A stretch of 64,000 nt of DNA from Clostridia bacterium (GCA_017626495.1 JAGAIP010000005.1:124001-188000); one strand, 5' to 3'; shown: positions 13,122 to 24,165, numbered from the stretch's first letter. A program made the numbers and translations. The notes: generated from the letters alone by a model not told the origin.

Positions 13122-14981
13122 ATGTCCAAACCACTCGGCACAAAACAAATCTATATCATCAGCGGAATCGCGGTCTCCGTCATCATCATACTGTTCATTC
13201 TTGCCGCATTCTTCATGCTCGACAACGCACTCCGCAAGGATCCCGATCCGCTCCCCAACGACAATACCAAAACCTATAACGTCATTTTCAGGAACATGGA
13301 CAACTCCGAAATCTCCGTAAAAACGTATCATGAGGGCGATACGCTCGTCGTTCCTCCCGACCCCACGTTCCGCAGCGACGAGCAGTATACATACAAATTC
13401 TTATCCTGGGATAAAGAGCTCTCCATGACTGTCACGGAAGATGCGATCTATACCGCAATCTACGAGAGCACTCTCAGATATTACGGCGTGACTTTCTACA
13501 ACTATGACGGAAAAGTTCTCTTTGCCGACGAACACGTCACTTACGGATCATCCGTTTCCTATACGGGTAAGTCCCCCTCTCGTCCTTCCGACGAGAAGAA
13601 CGATTACACCTTCCTGGGTTGGGATACGGACGTATCCTTCATTACGGGGGATACGGAAGTTCACGCTCTGTTCAACGCCACGCCTCGCCGTTATTCCATT
13701 CGCTTCCTCAACGAGGACGGAACGCTTTACGAACAAATCTTCGCCACTTACGAAGAGGACGTCCGAGGCTCCGTTCCCGATCCCGTCAAAGAGCCCGAGG
13801 GAAACATCACCTTCCTCTTCATCGGTTGGGACGCAGATCTTTCCTGCATCGTAGGAGATATGACCGTGAGCCCCATATTCGAGGCGCAAACGACCTGCAT
13901 GATCACATTCCGCGACACGGACGGCACGCTCATATCCGAAGAGGAATACGAAATAGATTCCCCCGTCACGCCGCCCGTCATGCCTGCCACGAAGAACGGA
14001 TTGTATTTTTCCGGTTGGAATAAACCGATCGCACTCGCCACCGAAGATACCGTTTATACAGCGGTATATTCCTCTTCGCCCGTCAACTTCACCCTCACCG
14101 TCAAATACGTTTTTGACGACGGAACGGCGGCTGCCGCCGATTACGTCTCTTCCTTGCCCTACGGAACGGCATACTACGTTCCGTCTCCTTCCGTCGACCA
14201 TTTCGAACCCGATCGCATCGTCGTTTCAGGTCATATTTACGGAGATATCACCCTCACCGTCACCTACGCCCCCAGCGGAACCATCCCTATGGTAGACGGG
14301 ATATACGAAATCGGCACGAAAGATCAACTCGTATTTCTGTCCAAAAGCCCCGATCTCTGGACGGAAAACTTCAAACTCATCAACAATATTTCCCTTTCGG
14401 GAATCGACTGGTCGGGACTCGGAAATCGCCTGAAACCCTTCTCGGGTACGTTTGACGGAAACGGATATACCGTATCGAACGTCAAAGTCAGCTCCGCCGA
14501 ATCCGATTATATGCAAATCTCCGTAGGATTTTTCAACTCTCTTTCCGGAACGGCGACAAACCTCAAACTCGACGTCGAATTCAACTTCGTGACGACCGTC
14601 AATCAGCTGCTGATCGGAGGCATCGCCGGAGAGCTCACGGGAAAAATCGAAAATTGCTCCGTAACCGTCAAGTGTAACATTACCGGAAACTACGTTCAAT
14701 TCGGGCTCATCACGGGCAACGCGCGGCAGGCGGAAGTCGTCAACGCTTCTGCGGTATGCAACGGCGCGACCGTTCGATTCGCCACTTCCCTGCGCGCAGG
14801 CGGATTCGCAGGCTATGCAAGATCGTGCACCTTTACGGGATGCAGCGCAAGCGGCAACGTCTCCGCGTCGATAGGAGACGTTTCCCTCTTCGGCGCGATG
14901 GACTGGATCGGAGACATGGCAAACATGGATGAAATCGCCCTTCACGACAAAAACTCATGCACCGTAACCTATACGGAATAA
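13122..14981 (+). CDS. Membrane-anchored surface protein with InlB B-repeats and a GLUG-like C-terminus
   Basis: A 619-residue extracellular protein. Residues ~10-33 form a single signal-anchor helix. Four Listeria-Bacteroides (InlB B/Flg_new) repeats of ~60-70 residues follow, each with a start like YNVIFRNMD and an F-GW-D core (FLSWDKEL, FLGWDTDV, FIGWDADL, FSGWNKPI). A fifth MucBP-like module (VKYVFDDGT) comes next. The C-terminal ~200 residues resemble GLUG-type beta-helix repeats (FSGTFDGNGYTVSNVKV). No LPXTG motif is present, so the N-terminal helix anchors it. The longer in-frame ORF upstream runs through the divergent promoters. It probably functions in adhesion or cell-surface binding. 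Confidence 0.88.
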   Translation: MSKPLGTKQIYIISGIAVSVIIILFILAAFFMLDNALRKDPDPLPNDNTKTYNVIFRNMDNSEISVKTYHEGDTLVVPPDPTFRSDEQYTYKFLSWDKELSMTVTEDAIYTAIYESTLRYYGVTFYNYDGKVLFADEHVTYGSSVSYTGKSPSRPSDEKNDYTFLGWDTDVSFITGDTEVHALFNATPRRYSIRFLNEDGTLYEQIFATYEEDVRGSVPDPVKEPEGNITFLFIGWDADLSCIVGDMTVSPIFEAQTTCMITFRDTDGTLISEEEYEIDSPVTPPVMPATKNGLYFSGWNKPIALATEDTVYTAVYSSSPVNFTLTVKYVFDDGTAAAADYVSSLPYGTAYYVPSPSVDHFEPDRIVVSGHIYGDITLTVTYAPSGTIPMVDGIYEIGTKDQLVFLSKSPDLWTENFKLINNISLSGIDWSGLGNRLKPFSGTFDGNGYTVSNVKVSSAESDYMQISVGFFNSLSGTATNLKLDVEFNFVTTVNQLLIGGIAGELTGKIENCSVTVKCNITGNYVQFGLITGNARQAEVVNASAVCNGATVRFATSLRAGGFAGYARSCTFTGCSASGNVSASIGDVSLFGAMDWIGDMANMDEIALHDKNSCTVTYTE

Positions 14982-14996
14982 TCTTCGCACAGACAC

Positions 14997-15031
14997 GCGC
15001 CCCGAACGAAACCGTTCGGGGCGCATTTTTT
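14997..15031 (+). terminator. Terminator after the surface-protein gene (first of two duplicated copies)
   Basis: A perfect 12-bp GC-rich stem (14997-15008 with 15013-15024) with loop AAAC, followed by ATTTTTT. The same stem recurs at 15282-15309 with loop GTTT, the reverse complement of AAAC. Confidence 0.9.
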
Positions 15032-15037
15032 CTCCGA

Positions 15038-15230
15038 CTATCTGTCCGCGGAGAGCAAATCCTTGATCACCTCTCCCGCAAGAATCAACCCTGCCACGGA
15101 AGGAACGAAAGAAATGCTTGCAGGCACTCTTAAACCGTTTTCCGACTGCTTTACGGGAAGTTCTTCGGAATAAACTACTTTTAACTTCTGAACGTCATTT
15201 TCGCGGCATAATCGGCGCATAACCTTTACA
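15038..15230 (-). pseudogene. Truncated duplicate of the tcdA 3' end
   Basis: It repeats 15323-15515 with only about four base changes and encodes the last ~60 residues of the neighbouring TcdA in the same frame (VMRRLCRENDVQKLKVVYSE). The ATP-binding and catalytic parts are missing. The open frame continues into unrelated spacer sequence to 15277. It belongs to a direct tandem duplication with a 285-bp offset that also includes the adjacent terminator. It is unlikely to be functional. Confidence 0.88.
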
Positions 15231-15281
15231 GGCAAACTTCGCCATTGAACGATCCGCGCGAAATCGACCGCGCACAAGCAT

Positions 15282-15316
15282 GCGCCCCGAACGGTTTCGT
15301 TCGGGGCGCATTTTTT
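15282..15316 (+). terminator. Second duplicated terminator copy, loop inverted
   Basis: The same 12-bp stem as 14997-15024 (15282-15293 with 15298-15309), but with loop GTTT instead of AAAC. The T-run is again on the plus strand although no plus-strand gene now precedes it, so it is a duplication product. Confidence 0.85.
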
Positions 15317-15322
15317 CTCCGA

Positions 15323-16018
15323 CTATCTGTCCGCGGAGAGCAAATCCTTGATCACCTCTCCCGCAAGAATCAACCCTGCCACGGAAGGCACGAAAGAAAT
15401 GCTTGCAGGTACTCTTAAACCGTTTTCCGACTGCTTTACGGGAAGTTCTTCGGAATAAACTACTTTTAGCTTCTGAACGTCATTTTCGCGGCATAATCGG
15501 CGCATAACCTTTGCAAGCGGACAAACTTTCGTCTTTGAAATATCCGCGACGCGAAACGCCGTCGGGTCGAGCTTGTTCCCCGCCCCCATCGAGCTGATCA
15601 CGGGCACGCCCGCGTCCTTACAACCCTTGACGATGGCGAGTTTTCCGCTTACCGTGTCGATGGCGTCGACGACGTAATCGTAGGGCGTAAAATCGAAGGG
15701 CGTATCGGGGAGCATAAAGAGCGGAAAACGAGTCACTTGACAGGAGGGAGAGACTCGCTCTATCCTCTCCTTTACGACGTCGACTTTTCTTCTGCCAATA
15801 TCGGGCAGGGTGGCAATGATCTGTCTGTTGAGGTTCGAACGCGCGACCGTATCGTTATCCACGACGTCAAGCGCGCCGACGCCTGCGCGCGCAAGCGCCT
15901 CTACGACGTATCCACCGACACCTCCGACTCCGAACACGCAAACTCTTTTCTTCTGTAACGTTTCCACTCCGCTTTCTCCGATGAGGAGAGCCGTTCTGGA
16001 AAAAGCCTCGTCAATCAA
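15323..16018 (-). CDS. tcdA: tRNA threonylcarbamoyladenosine dehydratase TcdA (ThiF/E1-like)
   Basis: A 231-residue member of the ThiF/MoeB/E1 superfamily that fits TcdA (YgdL/CsdL). TcdA cyclises t6A37 in tRNA using ATP. It has the family start FSRTALLIGESGVETLQKKR, the nucleotide loop GVGGVGGYVVEALARAG and the substrate/ATP segment DNDTVARSNLNRQI. A conserved SSMGAGNKLDPT lies toward the C-terminus. Its presence matches the t6A genes tsaB and tsaE at 33 kb. It overlaps the end of the GH31 gene by eight bases. Its 3' end is duplicated downstream. Confidence 0.9.
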   Translation of the reverse strand: MIDEAFSRTALLIGESGVETLQKKRVCVFGVGGVGGYVVEALARAGVGALDVVDNDTVARSNLNRQIIATLPDIGRRKVDVVKERIERVSPSCQVTRFPLFMLPDTPFDFTPYDYVVDAIDTVSGKLAIVKGCKDAGVPVISSMGAGNKLDPTAFRVADISKTKVCPLAKVMRRLCRENDVQKLKVVYSEELPVKQSENGLRVPASISFVPSVAGLILAGEVIKDLLSADR

Positions 16019-18011
16019 AATAAAACTCCTTCTTTTTTCGGAATACGGGAATGGTATCGAGCGGAGCGGCTACGCTCGCACGCGTACCTCCCTCGTACTC
16101 CGTTCCGTCCTCGGCGATCCACGTCGCCCCTTTCGGGAAATAGACGTCGCGAAGTCTGATCCCTGCATGCAATACGGGACAGACGAGCAGATCGGGGCCG
16201 AAGAGATATTCCTCATGATCCTCCCATGCGCATTCGTCGTGAGGGAACTCGTAGAACAGAGGACGAACGACGGGTTTTCCGTAGAGATGCGCCTCTTCCA
16301 TGACCTTTCTCGTGTACGGTTTCATGCGTTCGCGAATCTGTATGTATTTGACCATCATATCGGACACTTCGGGCGGATAAGCCCAGACCTCGTTGTCCGC
16401 ACCCGTAAAGCACATACCTCCGCCGTCCTTGCCGAGAGGCGGTTTGTCGTGCGGATCTCTGTCGCCGTGCAGACGCATGACGGGAAGATACGTTCCGAAC
16501 TGGAACCAACGCATCAGCACTTCATGGAAGGCGGGATCGTGAATGTTTCCGCCGTGAAATCCGCCGATGTCGGCAGTCCACCAGGGAATGCCTGCCATCG
16601 CCATATTCTGCGCGGCGGCATACTGATATTTGAGATAAGTAAACGTGGAAGGCACGTCTCCCGACCAGACGAGCGCGCCGTATTTTGCGGACGACGCCCA
16701 CGCGCAACGAATGAGGTTGACGGGCTCTTCCACGCCGCAAGCCTTTTCCCCGTCATAGAACGCTTTCGCGTATTTTGCAGGATAAACGTTTGCACATTCG
16801 AGCGCCTGACCGTCATAGTAGCGATAAATATCCCAATCCGTCTTGGTATATTCGGGTTCCGCCTCGTCGAGCCAGAACAGAGAAACGCCGAGGTCGAAAT
16901 AGTTTTCTTTGCAGATATTCCAAATGTATTTCTGAGATTCGGGATTCGTCACGTCGATAAACTGTTCGAATCCGAAACAATCCATCGTCACGGGAATGCC
17001 CCGATCGACTCTGACGAGCAGATCCCGTTCCATCATTTCCGTGTAATGCACGCTCGCGCGGTCGACGGTCGGCCACACGGAAACCATAAGTTTCATACCC
17101 ATATCGGACAGTTCTTGCGCCATGCCCTTCGGATCGGGCCAATAGCGCTCGTCGAAACGCCAGTCTCCCTGCTGCGGCCAGTGGAAGAAATCGACGACGA
17201 TGACGCCGACGGGAATATTTCTCCTATGGTACTCTCTCGCGACCGCCATCAATTCGTCCTGCGTCTGATAGCGGAGCTTGCACTGCCAGAATCCCATCGC
17301 GTAGTCGGGCATCATGGGAGGACGCCCCACGACCTCGGTATAATTTGCGAGAATCTCTTCGGGCGTGCCTGCCGTAACCCAATAATCGATCTGCCGCGAA
17401 CATTCGGCGATAAATTCGGTCAGGTTCGTTCCGAGATTTGCCCTGCCGATAGCGGGATTGTTCCAGAAGAATCCGTATCCTCTCGACGAGAGCAGAAAGG
17501 GAACGCTCGCCTGCGTATTTTTCTGTTCCAGTTGCAGGGTACTGCCCTTCAAGTCGAGCGTAGGTTGCTGATACTGTCCCATGCCGAACAACTTCTCGTC
17601 CTGCGGCTCGAAACGGACGGAGACGCGGAAATAATCTCCCGTAAGAGAACGGTACGTTCGCCCCGTCTCTCTCGCCTGCGTGATCTGATCGAGATCGCGC
17701 CACCCTGCCGTGCCGTACTCCCAGGAACGGTAATATTCTTTGAGCAGCAGTTTGTCGCCGTCGAAAAAGGAGAGTTTTCCAAAACTCGTGATTCTCGCAT
17801 GCACCCGACCGTTTTTTACGATTGCGTCGTCCCCGTCGAACGAAATATCCGCAGGCTTTGATAAGTTCTCTTCGAGCGCCCAGGGCAAATCGTAAAACGA
17901 TCTATTTTCCGTCGCGCGCACGCGAAGTCCTGCTCCCCATGCGGAGATCTCGACGATCTCGCGCCGTCTTCGGAAGATGAGTTTCCCGTTTTCCACTCTG
18001 AAAAATTGCAT
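16011..18011 (-). CDS. Glycoside hydrolase family 31 (alpha-xylosidase/alpha-glucosidase, YicI-like)
   Basis: A 666-residue GH31 enzyme. An N-terminal beta-sandwich (about 1-220) precedes the TIM barrel. The catalytic nucleophile Asp is in FWLDEAEPEY and the acid/base Asp in VWSGDVPSTF. The substrate-site segment PWWTADIGGFHGG is intact. The overall pattern (VIVVDFFHWPQQGDWRFD) is closest to the YicI-type alpha-xylosidases, though alpha-glucosidase activity cannot be excluded. ATG 18011 is chosen for its GGGGGG site. It is cytoplasmic, lies 14 bases after the dgt stop and shares a transcript with dgt and tcdA. The functional link among these three is unclear. Confidence 0.92.
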   Translation of the reverse strand: MQFFRVENGKLIFRRRREIVEISAWGAGLRVRATENRSFYDLPWALEENLSKPADISFDGDDAIVKNGRVHARITSFGKLSFFDGDKLLLKEYYRSWEYGTAGWRDLDQITQARETGRTYRSLTGDYFRVSVRFEPQDEKLFGMGQYQQPTLDLKGSTLQLEQKNTQASVPFLLSSRGYGFFWNNPAIGRANLGTNLTEFIAECSRQIDYWVTAGTPEEILANYTEVVGRPPMMPDYAMGFWQCKLRYQTQDELMAVAREYHRRNIPVGVIVVDFFHWPQQGDWRFDERYWPDPKGMAQELSDMGMKLMVSVWPTVDRASVHYTEMMERDLLVRVDRGIPVTMDCFGFEQFIDVTNPESQKYIWNICKENYFDLGVSLFWLDEAEPEYTKTDWDIYRYYDGQALECANVYPAKYAKAFYDGEKACGVEEPVNLIRCAWASSAKYGALVWSGDVPSTFTYLKYQYAAAQNMAMAGIPWWTADIGGFHGGNIHDPAFHEVLMRWFQFGTYLPVMRLHGDRDPHDKPPLGKDGGGMCFTGADNEVWAYPPEVSDMMVKYIQIRERMKPYTRKVMEEAHLYGKPVVRPLFYEFPHDECAWEDHEEYLFGPDLLVCPVLHAGIRLRDVYFPKGATWIAEDGTEYEGGTRASVAAPLDTIPVFRKKKEFYFD

Positions 18012-18025
18012 CTGTATATCCCCCC

Positions 18026-19396
18026 TTATGCGATTCCGCTTAACTCCTGATAGAGTTTCTTTGCGTAGGAATCCGTCATGCCGCACAGATAATCCGTAAC
18101 GAGCAACAATCTCCGATAGGCTTGTTCCCCGTCCGATTGATTTTTTGAAAAGACGTCGAACGCCGTCTTGTAGTTTTCGGAGATGATGCGCAGACGCTTG
18201 TCTCCGATGGCGTCCTTTCCCTCTCCGAGCGAGGCAGGAACGAACGTATCGAGCAAAAAGTCAAATACGGGCTTTGCGGAAAGCTCGATGCGCACGATCT
18301 CTTTGGAACGGAACACATACTCGTACGCGATCTTTCCGAGCGCCTTATGCAGTTCCCCCACGCCGCCGTCCGACAAAAGTTCCCTTCCGAACGTACCGTC
18401 CATGATTTCGCGGTAATGCGCAAGGAACGCCTCCCCTGCCCTGTAAATGAAAAAGCCCTGCACCTTCACGACCCAGTTCTGCACCGCATTGACGGCAGGA
18501 GAGGGCATATTGTTCGCCTTTGCGCGCGCATAATCGCATTCGAGCTTTTCCGTGAGCCCCTTCGCTTCGTTGCTTTCGAGCTTTTTGAGCTCTTCAAGCA
18601 GAGCGTAGTAGGAAATTTTTTCCTTTTTGACCGCGTCCTCGATATCGCCCGTCAGATAAGCGATGTCGTCCGCCGCCTCCAAGAGAAAGGCAAGCGGATG
18701 TCTCACCCCGTCCGCACCCGTCTGCTCGACGATTTTGCGGTACAAGTCCTCTTCCGCATGAAAATATCCCATTTTTTTGGTGGCGACGTTTCCGCTGCTC
18801 TTATCGATCCGATCGGACGGAACGGGATATTTGATGATGGTATTGAGAATGCCGTAGGTGAGGTTCATACCGTTCTCGTCCACGAGAAAATGCAATTTGG
18901 AGAGGAGACGGAGCGCCTGCGCGTTGCCCTCGAAATGGAGCAAGTCCCCTTGTTGCCGCTTCGTCAGCAAGTCGCTGAGTTTCTTCCCACGAAAGGAAAG
19001 TTCATCCATATGCTCGGCAAACCAGAGCCGAATGGCAGACTCTCCGAAATGTCCGAACGGCGGATTGCCGATGTCGTGAATGAGTCCGGCGCTCCGCAAA
19101 ATATCCACGATCGCCTCGCGCTGTTTTTCGTCGATCTCTCCTCTCTGCAAGAGGATATTTCCCACGTTCTGTCCCAAGGAAGAGGCAAACGAAGAGACTT
19201 CCAACGAGTGCGTCAAACGCGTGCGCACGAAGTCGCCGCGTTCCAGAGGAAAGACCTGCGTCTTGTCCTGCAATCTGCGAAAGGACGCCGAACCTACGAT
19301 GCGGTGATAATCCTTTTGAAATTCGGAACGCATATCGCTTTCCGAACGTTTACTTTCTCTCTGCCGACAGGGCGAGAGCAAATTATTCCAATTCAT
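18026..19396 (-). CDS. dgt: Deoxyguanosinetriphosphate triphosphohydrolase (dGTPase), HD family
   Basis: A 456-residue dNTP triphosphohydrolase that cuts dGTP (or other dNTPs) to deoxynucleoside and triphosphate. The N-terminal FQKDYHRIVGSASFRRLQDK is diagnostic. The HD metal site is formed by RLTHSLEVSS and GLIHDIGNPPFGHFGE, with a later DDIAYLTGDIEDA. The start at ATG 19396 has GAGAGG upstream and a clear promoter (19413-19441). It is the first gene of the dgt-GH31-tcdA transcript, divergent from degV. It probably regulates dNTP pools. Confidence 0.95.
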   Translation of the reverse strand: MNWNNLLSPCRQRESKRSESDMRSEFQKDYHRIVGSASFRRLQDKTQVFPLERGDFVRTRLTHSLEVSSFASSLGQNVGNILLQRGEIDEKQREAIVDILRSAGLIHDIGNPPFGHFGESAIRLWFAEHMDELSFRGKKLSDLLTKRQQGDLLHFEGNAQALRLLSKLHFLVDENGMNLTYGILNTIIKYPVPSDRIDKSSGNVATKKMGYFHAEEDLYRKIVEQTGADGVRHPLAFLLEAADDIAYLTGDIEDAVKKEKISYYALLEELKKLESNEAKGLTEKLECDYARAKANNMPSPAVNAVQNWVVKVQGFFIYRAGEAFLAHYREIMDGTFGRELLSDGGVGELHKALGKIAYEYVFRSKEIVRIELSAKPVFDFLLDTFVPASLGEGKDAIGDKRLRIISENYKTAFDVFSKNQSDGEQAYRRLLLVTDYLCGMTDSYAKKLYQELSGIA

Positions 19397-19412
19397 TTGT
19401 TACCTCTCAAAA

Positions 19413-19441
19413 ATTATAACATAGTCGCCACCGCAATGCAA
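19413..19441 (-). promoter_or_regulatory. Sigma-A promoter of dgt
   Basis: On the minus strand, TTGCAT (19441-19436), 17-bp spacer and TATAAT (19418-19413). Confidence 0.75.
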
Positions 19442-19495
19442 TACCCTTTTTCATACAATTTTCACGGTAAAGGTATTCCCAAACACGAAAAAATG

Positions 19496-19504
19496 TGATA
19501 TAAT
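19496..19504 (+). promoter_or_regulatory. Extended -10 promoter of degV
   Basis: TGATATAAT is an extended -10 (TGn-TATAAT). The -35 region (near 19476) is poor, as is usual for this class. The predicted start is near 19511. This excludes the in-frame ATG at 19503, which lies inside the -10. Confidence 0.65.
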
Positions 19505-19529
19505 GGAAGAAAAAGCTCGGGAGAAACCT

Positions 19530-20381
19530 ATGAGAATTGCTATTTCCGCAGAAACGACCTGCGACATGACCGAAGAACTGCTTGAAAAATACGACGTAAA
19601 GACCATCCCGTTCGGCGTATTTATCGGCGACGAACTCCACAAAGACGGGGATTTTACCACCGAGGAACTGTTCAAAATCGTCGACGAAACGGGCGTTTTG
19701 CCCAAGACGAACGCCGTCAACATCGAAGAGTTTACCGAATATTTCGAGGGCTTATTGAAGGAATACGACGCCGTCGTGCATATCTGCCTTTCGGGCGGAA
19801 TCACGTCCGCGACGAAAAACGCGTTCATGGCGGCGGAACAGTTTGAAAACGTGTACGTCGTGGACAGCCTTTCCCTCTCGACGGGAATCGCGCTTCTCTG
19901 CATCTATGCACGCACGCTTGCAGATCAAGGCGTAGACCCCAAGACCATTCAGGAAAAAGTGCAGGCAAGAGCTTCCGCCGTACAGGCAAGTTTCGTCATC
20001 GAACGCCTCGACTATCTCTATAAGGGCGGAAGATGTTCTTCCCTGCAACTGCTCGGCGCGAACCTGTTGAAGATCCGCCCTCGCATCGTCCTCAAAAACG
20101 GCAAAATGGAGATGGACAAAAAATACCGCGGAAATATGGAATCGGTCATTCAGAAATACGGCGAGAACGTATTCGAGGATTTCCATACGCCCGATAAATC
20201 CTACGCGTTCATTACCTACACCACGGCGAGTGAAGGAATGCTCGAAAAGGCGCGCGCCGCTTGCGCAAACGCAGGCATCGAAACGGTCTACGAAACGCGC
20301 GCAGGCGGTACGATCGCAGCGCATTGCGGAGCGCACACCCTCGGCATTCTCTACTTCAACGACGGCGTATCTCCCGTTTAA
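19530..20381 (+). CDS. DegV family fatty-acid-binding protein (FakB-like)
   Basis: A 283-residue DegV/FakB protein. Such proteins bind a fatty acid and present it to the kinase FakA for phosphorylation. It has the N-terminal AETTCDMTEELLEKYDVK and IPFGVFI, the lipid-site segment HICLSGGITSATKNA, and the C-terminal RAGGTIAAHCGAHTLG with the conserved histidine near the head group. ATG 19530 follows GGGAG and the promoter. The fakA gene is not in this window. It is monocistronic, ended by a shared terminator. Confidence 0.93.
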   Translation: MRIAISAETTCDMTEELLEKYDVKTIPFGVFIGDELHKDGDFTTEELFKIVDETGVLPKTNAVNIEEFTEYFEGLLKEYDAVVHICLSGGITSATKNAFMAAEQFENVYVVDSLSLSTGIALLCIYARTLADQGVDPKTIQEKVQARASAVQASFVIERLDYLYKGGRCSSLQLLGANLLKIRPRIVLKNGKMEMDKKYRGNMESVIQKYGENVFEDFHTPDKSYAFITYTTASEGMLEKARAACANAGIETVYETRAGGTIAAHCGAHTLGILYFNDGVSPV

Positions 20382-20401
20382 CGGGCTCTGTTGCAAGATA
20401 G

Positions 20402-20434
20402 AAAAACGGCGGTTCTTCTGAACCACCGTTTTTT
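20402..20434. terminator. Bidirectional terminator between degV and dnaJ
   Basis: A 13-bp stem with one C-A mismatch (20403-20415 with 20420-20432). It is flanked by T6 on the plus side and by A5 (T5 on the minus strand) on the other, so it serves both convergent genes. Confidence 0.85.
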
Positions 20435-20435
20435 C

Positions 20436-21578
20436 TTATTTATCGTACGGTCTCTGTCCGTACAATCCTTCCATTGCGTCGGAATACCGCTTCGTCTGTT
20501 CCTCGTCCTTATACGAAGTCATTTCGTCGAGTTCTTTGAGTTTTTTCGTCATCTGCGAAGAGAGATTTTTCGGCGTAATGACCTTCACCGTCGCGATGAT
20601 ATCGCCGATGCCCGTCTTTGACCGAACGCCCTTGCCGTGAATGGTGAATACCGTTCCCGACTGCGTTCCCTTGGGAATATCGATTTCGATTGCGTCGTCG
20701 ATTCCGGGCACCTTGACCTTTCCGCCGAGCACCGCCGTCGTAAAGGAGATGGGAACGGTAACCGTGAGGTTGTTTCCCTCTCTCTTCAAGATCTTGTGCG
20801 GTTCGATCTTGAACGTGATGATCAGATCGCCGGGTTCTCCGCCGTCCTCGCTCGCCTGACCGTAACCGCGTTTTCTCATATAGCTCTGATTATCCGCGCC
20901 TGCCGGAATGGTGATCGTAACGTTCGTCTCTTTGCGGAGATACCCCTTTCCTTTACAGTCGGGGCATTTGTCGATGATCGTTTTGCCCGTTCCGCGGCAA
21001 TCGGGACAAGTTCCCACACGGATCGATCTTCCGAATATGGTGTCCTGCGCAAATCTGACCTGACCGCTGCCTTTACACTTGTCACAGGTCTTAAACGCCG
21101 TGCCGCCCTTCGCGCCCGTACCCTTACAGGAAGGACAGGTGTCGTTTCTCATGTAAGAAATATCTTTCGTACAACCCTTTACGGCGTCGAGGAAAGACAA
21201 ATTGACCTGACGGGTGATGTCGTCTCCCTGCGAAGGCTCTCTTCTACCTCCGCCCATACCGCCGCCGAAGAAGGAATCGAAAATGTCGGAGAATCCGCCA
21301 AATCCCGCGCCGCCGAATCCTCCGCTGAACGGATTACCGCCCTGCGAACCCATGCCGGGATGTTCCAGTTCGAAATCGTACTGCTTTCTCTTCTGCGGAT
21401 CGGAAAGCGTTTCGTTCGCCTCGTTGATCTCCTTGAACTTCTCCGCGCAAGTCGGATCGTCGGGATGAAGATCGGGGTGATATTGTTTGACTAATTTACG
21501 GTATGCCGACTTGATCGCCGCGTCGTCCGCGTTCTTATCGACGCCGAGCACTTCGTAATAATTCTTTTTATCCGCCAT
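20436..21578 (-). CDS. dnaJ: Chaperone protein DnaJ (type I)
   Basis: A 380-residue full-length DnaJ, co-chaperone that stimulates DnaK ATPase. The J-domain (1-70) has the HPD motif (YHPDLHPDD). A Gly/Phe-rich region follows at ~75-120. Four CxxCxGxG-type zinc repeats follow: CPSCKGTG, CDKCKGSG, CPDCRGTG and CPDCKGKG. C-terminal substrate-binding domains complete it. It starts at ATG 21578 with AAGGAG and lies 82 bases after dnaK, separated by a hairpin that may lower its level. Confidence 0.97.
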   Translation of the reverse strand: MADKKNYYEVLGVDKNADDAAIKSAYRKLVKQYHPDLHPDDPTCAEKFKEINEANETLSDPQKRKQYDFELEHPGMGSQGGNPFSGGFGGAGFGGFSDIFDSFFGGGMGGGRREPSQGDDITRQVNLSFLDAVKGCTKDISYMRNDTCPSCKGTGAKGGTAFKTCDKCKGSGQVRFAQDTIFGRSIRVGTCPDCRGTGKTIIDKCPDCKGKGYLRKETNVTITIPAGADNQSYMRKRGYGQASEDGGEPGDLIITFKIEPHKILKREGNNLTVTVPISFTTAVLGGKVKVPGIDDAIEIDIPKGTQSGTVFTIHGKGVRSKTGIGDIIATVKVITPKNLSSQMTKKLKELDEMTSYKDEEQTKRYSDAMEGLYGQRPYDK

Positions 21579-21611
21579 GGTTACTCCTTAGCTCTTATGG
21601 ATAAACCCAAA

Positions 21612-21639
21612 CAAAACCCAAAGGCTAGTTTGGGTTTTG
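21612..21639 (-). terminator. Partial terminator/attenuating hairpin between dnaK and dnaJ
   Basis: An 11-bp perfect stem (21612-21622 with 21629-21639) followed by TTTG runs on the minus strand. It probably reduces but does not stop transcription into dnaJ, making DnaK more abundant than DnaJ. Confidence 0.6.
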
Positions 21640-21660
21640 TCAGGTCGTGCACGTTGCTGA

Positions 21661-23460
<1,800 letters not shown>

Positions 23461-23485
23461 TCAATTCTCCTGATTATTTTTTATT

Positions 23486-24037
23486 TTACTGAGTCACGAT
23501 AACCTGAGCAAATCTCAGCACTTTACCGTCTCTCTTATAGCCTTTTCTGCACACCGTCTTGACGATTCCCTGTTCTTCCCCTTCGGATGCGGGAGCCGCC
23601 ATGATTGCCTCCGCCTCTTCGGGATCGAATTGTTTTCCGACGGGATCGATCACCGAGATTCCCTCGCCTTCGAGAATTTTCAAGAAGTTTTTGAGAACCA
23701 TCTGAATTCCCTCTTTCGTCTTTTCGTCCTTTGTGGAAAGGAGCGCAAGTTCGAGGTTATCCGCTACGGGCAAGATCTTCAAAAGAATATCCGCCTTTCC
23801 GTCGAGGAAAGCGACCGATTTTGCCGTCGCCGTGCGTTTGCGGTAATTTTCGTATTCCGCGGTCACGTTGTACCACTTTCTCTTGAAGTCGTCGCTCTCG
23901 GCTTGCACCTTGTCGAGCTGAGACTTTGGAACGAGTTCTTCTTCGACCGCTTCTTTCGTTTCCGTTTCGGGATGATCCGTTTCGGGACTTTCCGTTTCGG
24001 GAACGGTGTCTACGTTCTTTTTTTCTTGTTCTGCCAT
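23486..24037 (-). CDS. grpE: Nucleotide exchange factor GrpE
   Basis: A 183-residue GrpE, which releases ADP from DnaK. An acidic, repetitive N-terminus (ETESPETDHPETETKEA) precedes the long dimerising helix (~40-95). The C-terminal beta domain has the signature EGISVIDPVGKQFDPEEAEA. It is the first gene of grpE-dnaK-dnaJ. No hrcA precedes it and no CIRCE element is seen, so heat control must differ from the standard HrcA system or be encoded elsewhere. Confidence 0.95.
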   Translation of the reverse strand: MAEQEKKNVDTVPETESPETDHPETETKEAVEEELVPKSQLDKVQAESDDFKRKWYNVTAEYENYRKRTATAKSVAFLDGKADILLKILPVADNLELALLSTKDEKTKEGIQMVLKNFLKILEGEGISVIDPVGKQFDPEEAEAIMAAPASEGEEQGIVKTVCRKGYKRDGKVLRFAQVIVTQ

Positions 24038-24078
24038 GATATTCCTGCCTGTTATTTACTGCTCTGTTTTCTACATTA

Positions 24079-24107
24079 TGAATATAACGCATTCAAATGT
24101 TTTTCAA
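24079..24107 (-). promoter_or_regulatory. Probable promoter of grpE-dnaK-dnaJ
   Basis: On the minus strand, TTGAAA (24107-24102), 17-bp spacer and TATTCA (24084-24079). It is a weak match. No CIRCE inverted repeat (TTAGCACTC-N9-GAGTGCTAA) is present around it. Confidence 0.45.
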
Positions 24108-24165
24108 ACAATTATTTTGAAAAAATTTTGCCCGAATTTTTATTTTTCAAAAACGGCGTAAAACG

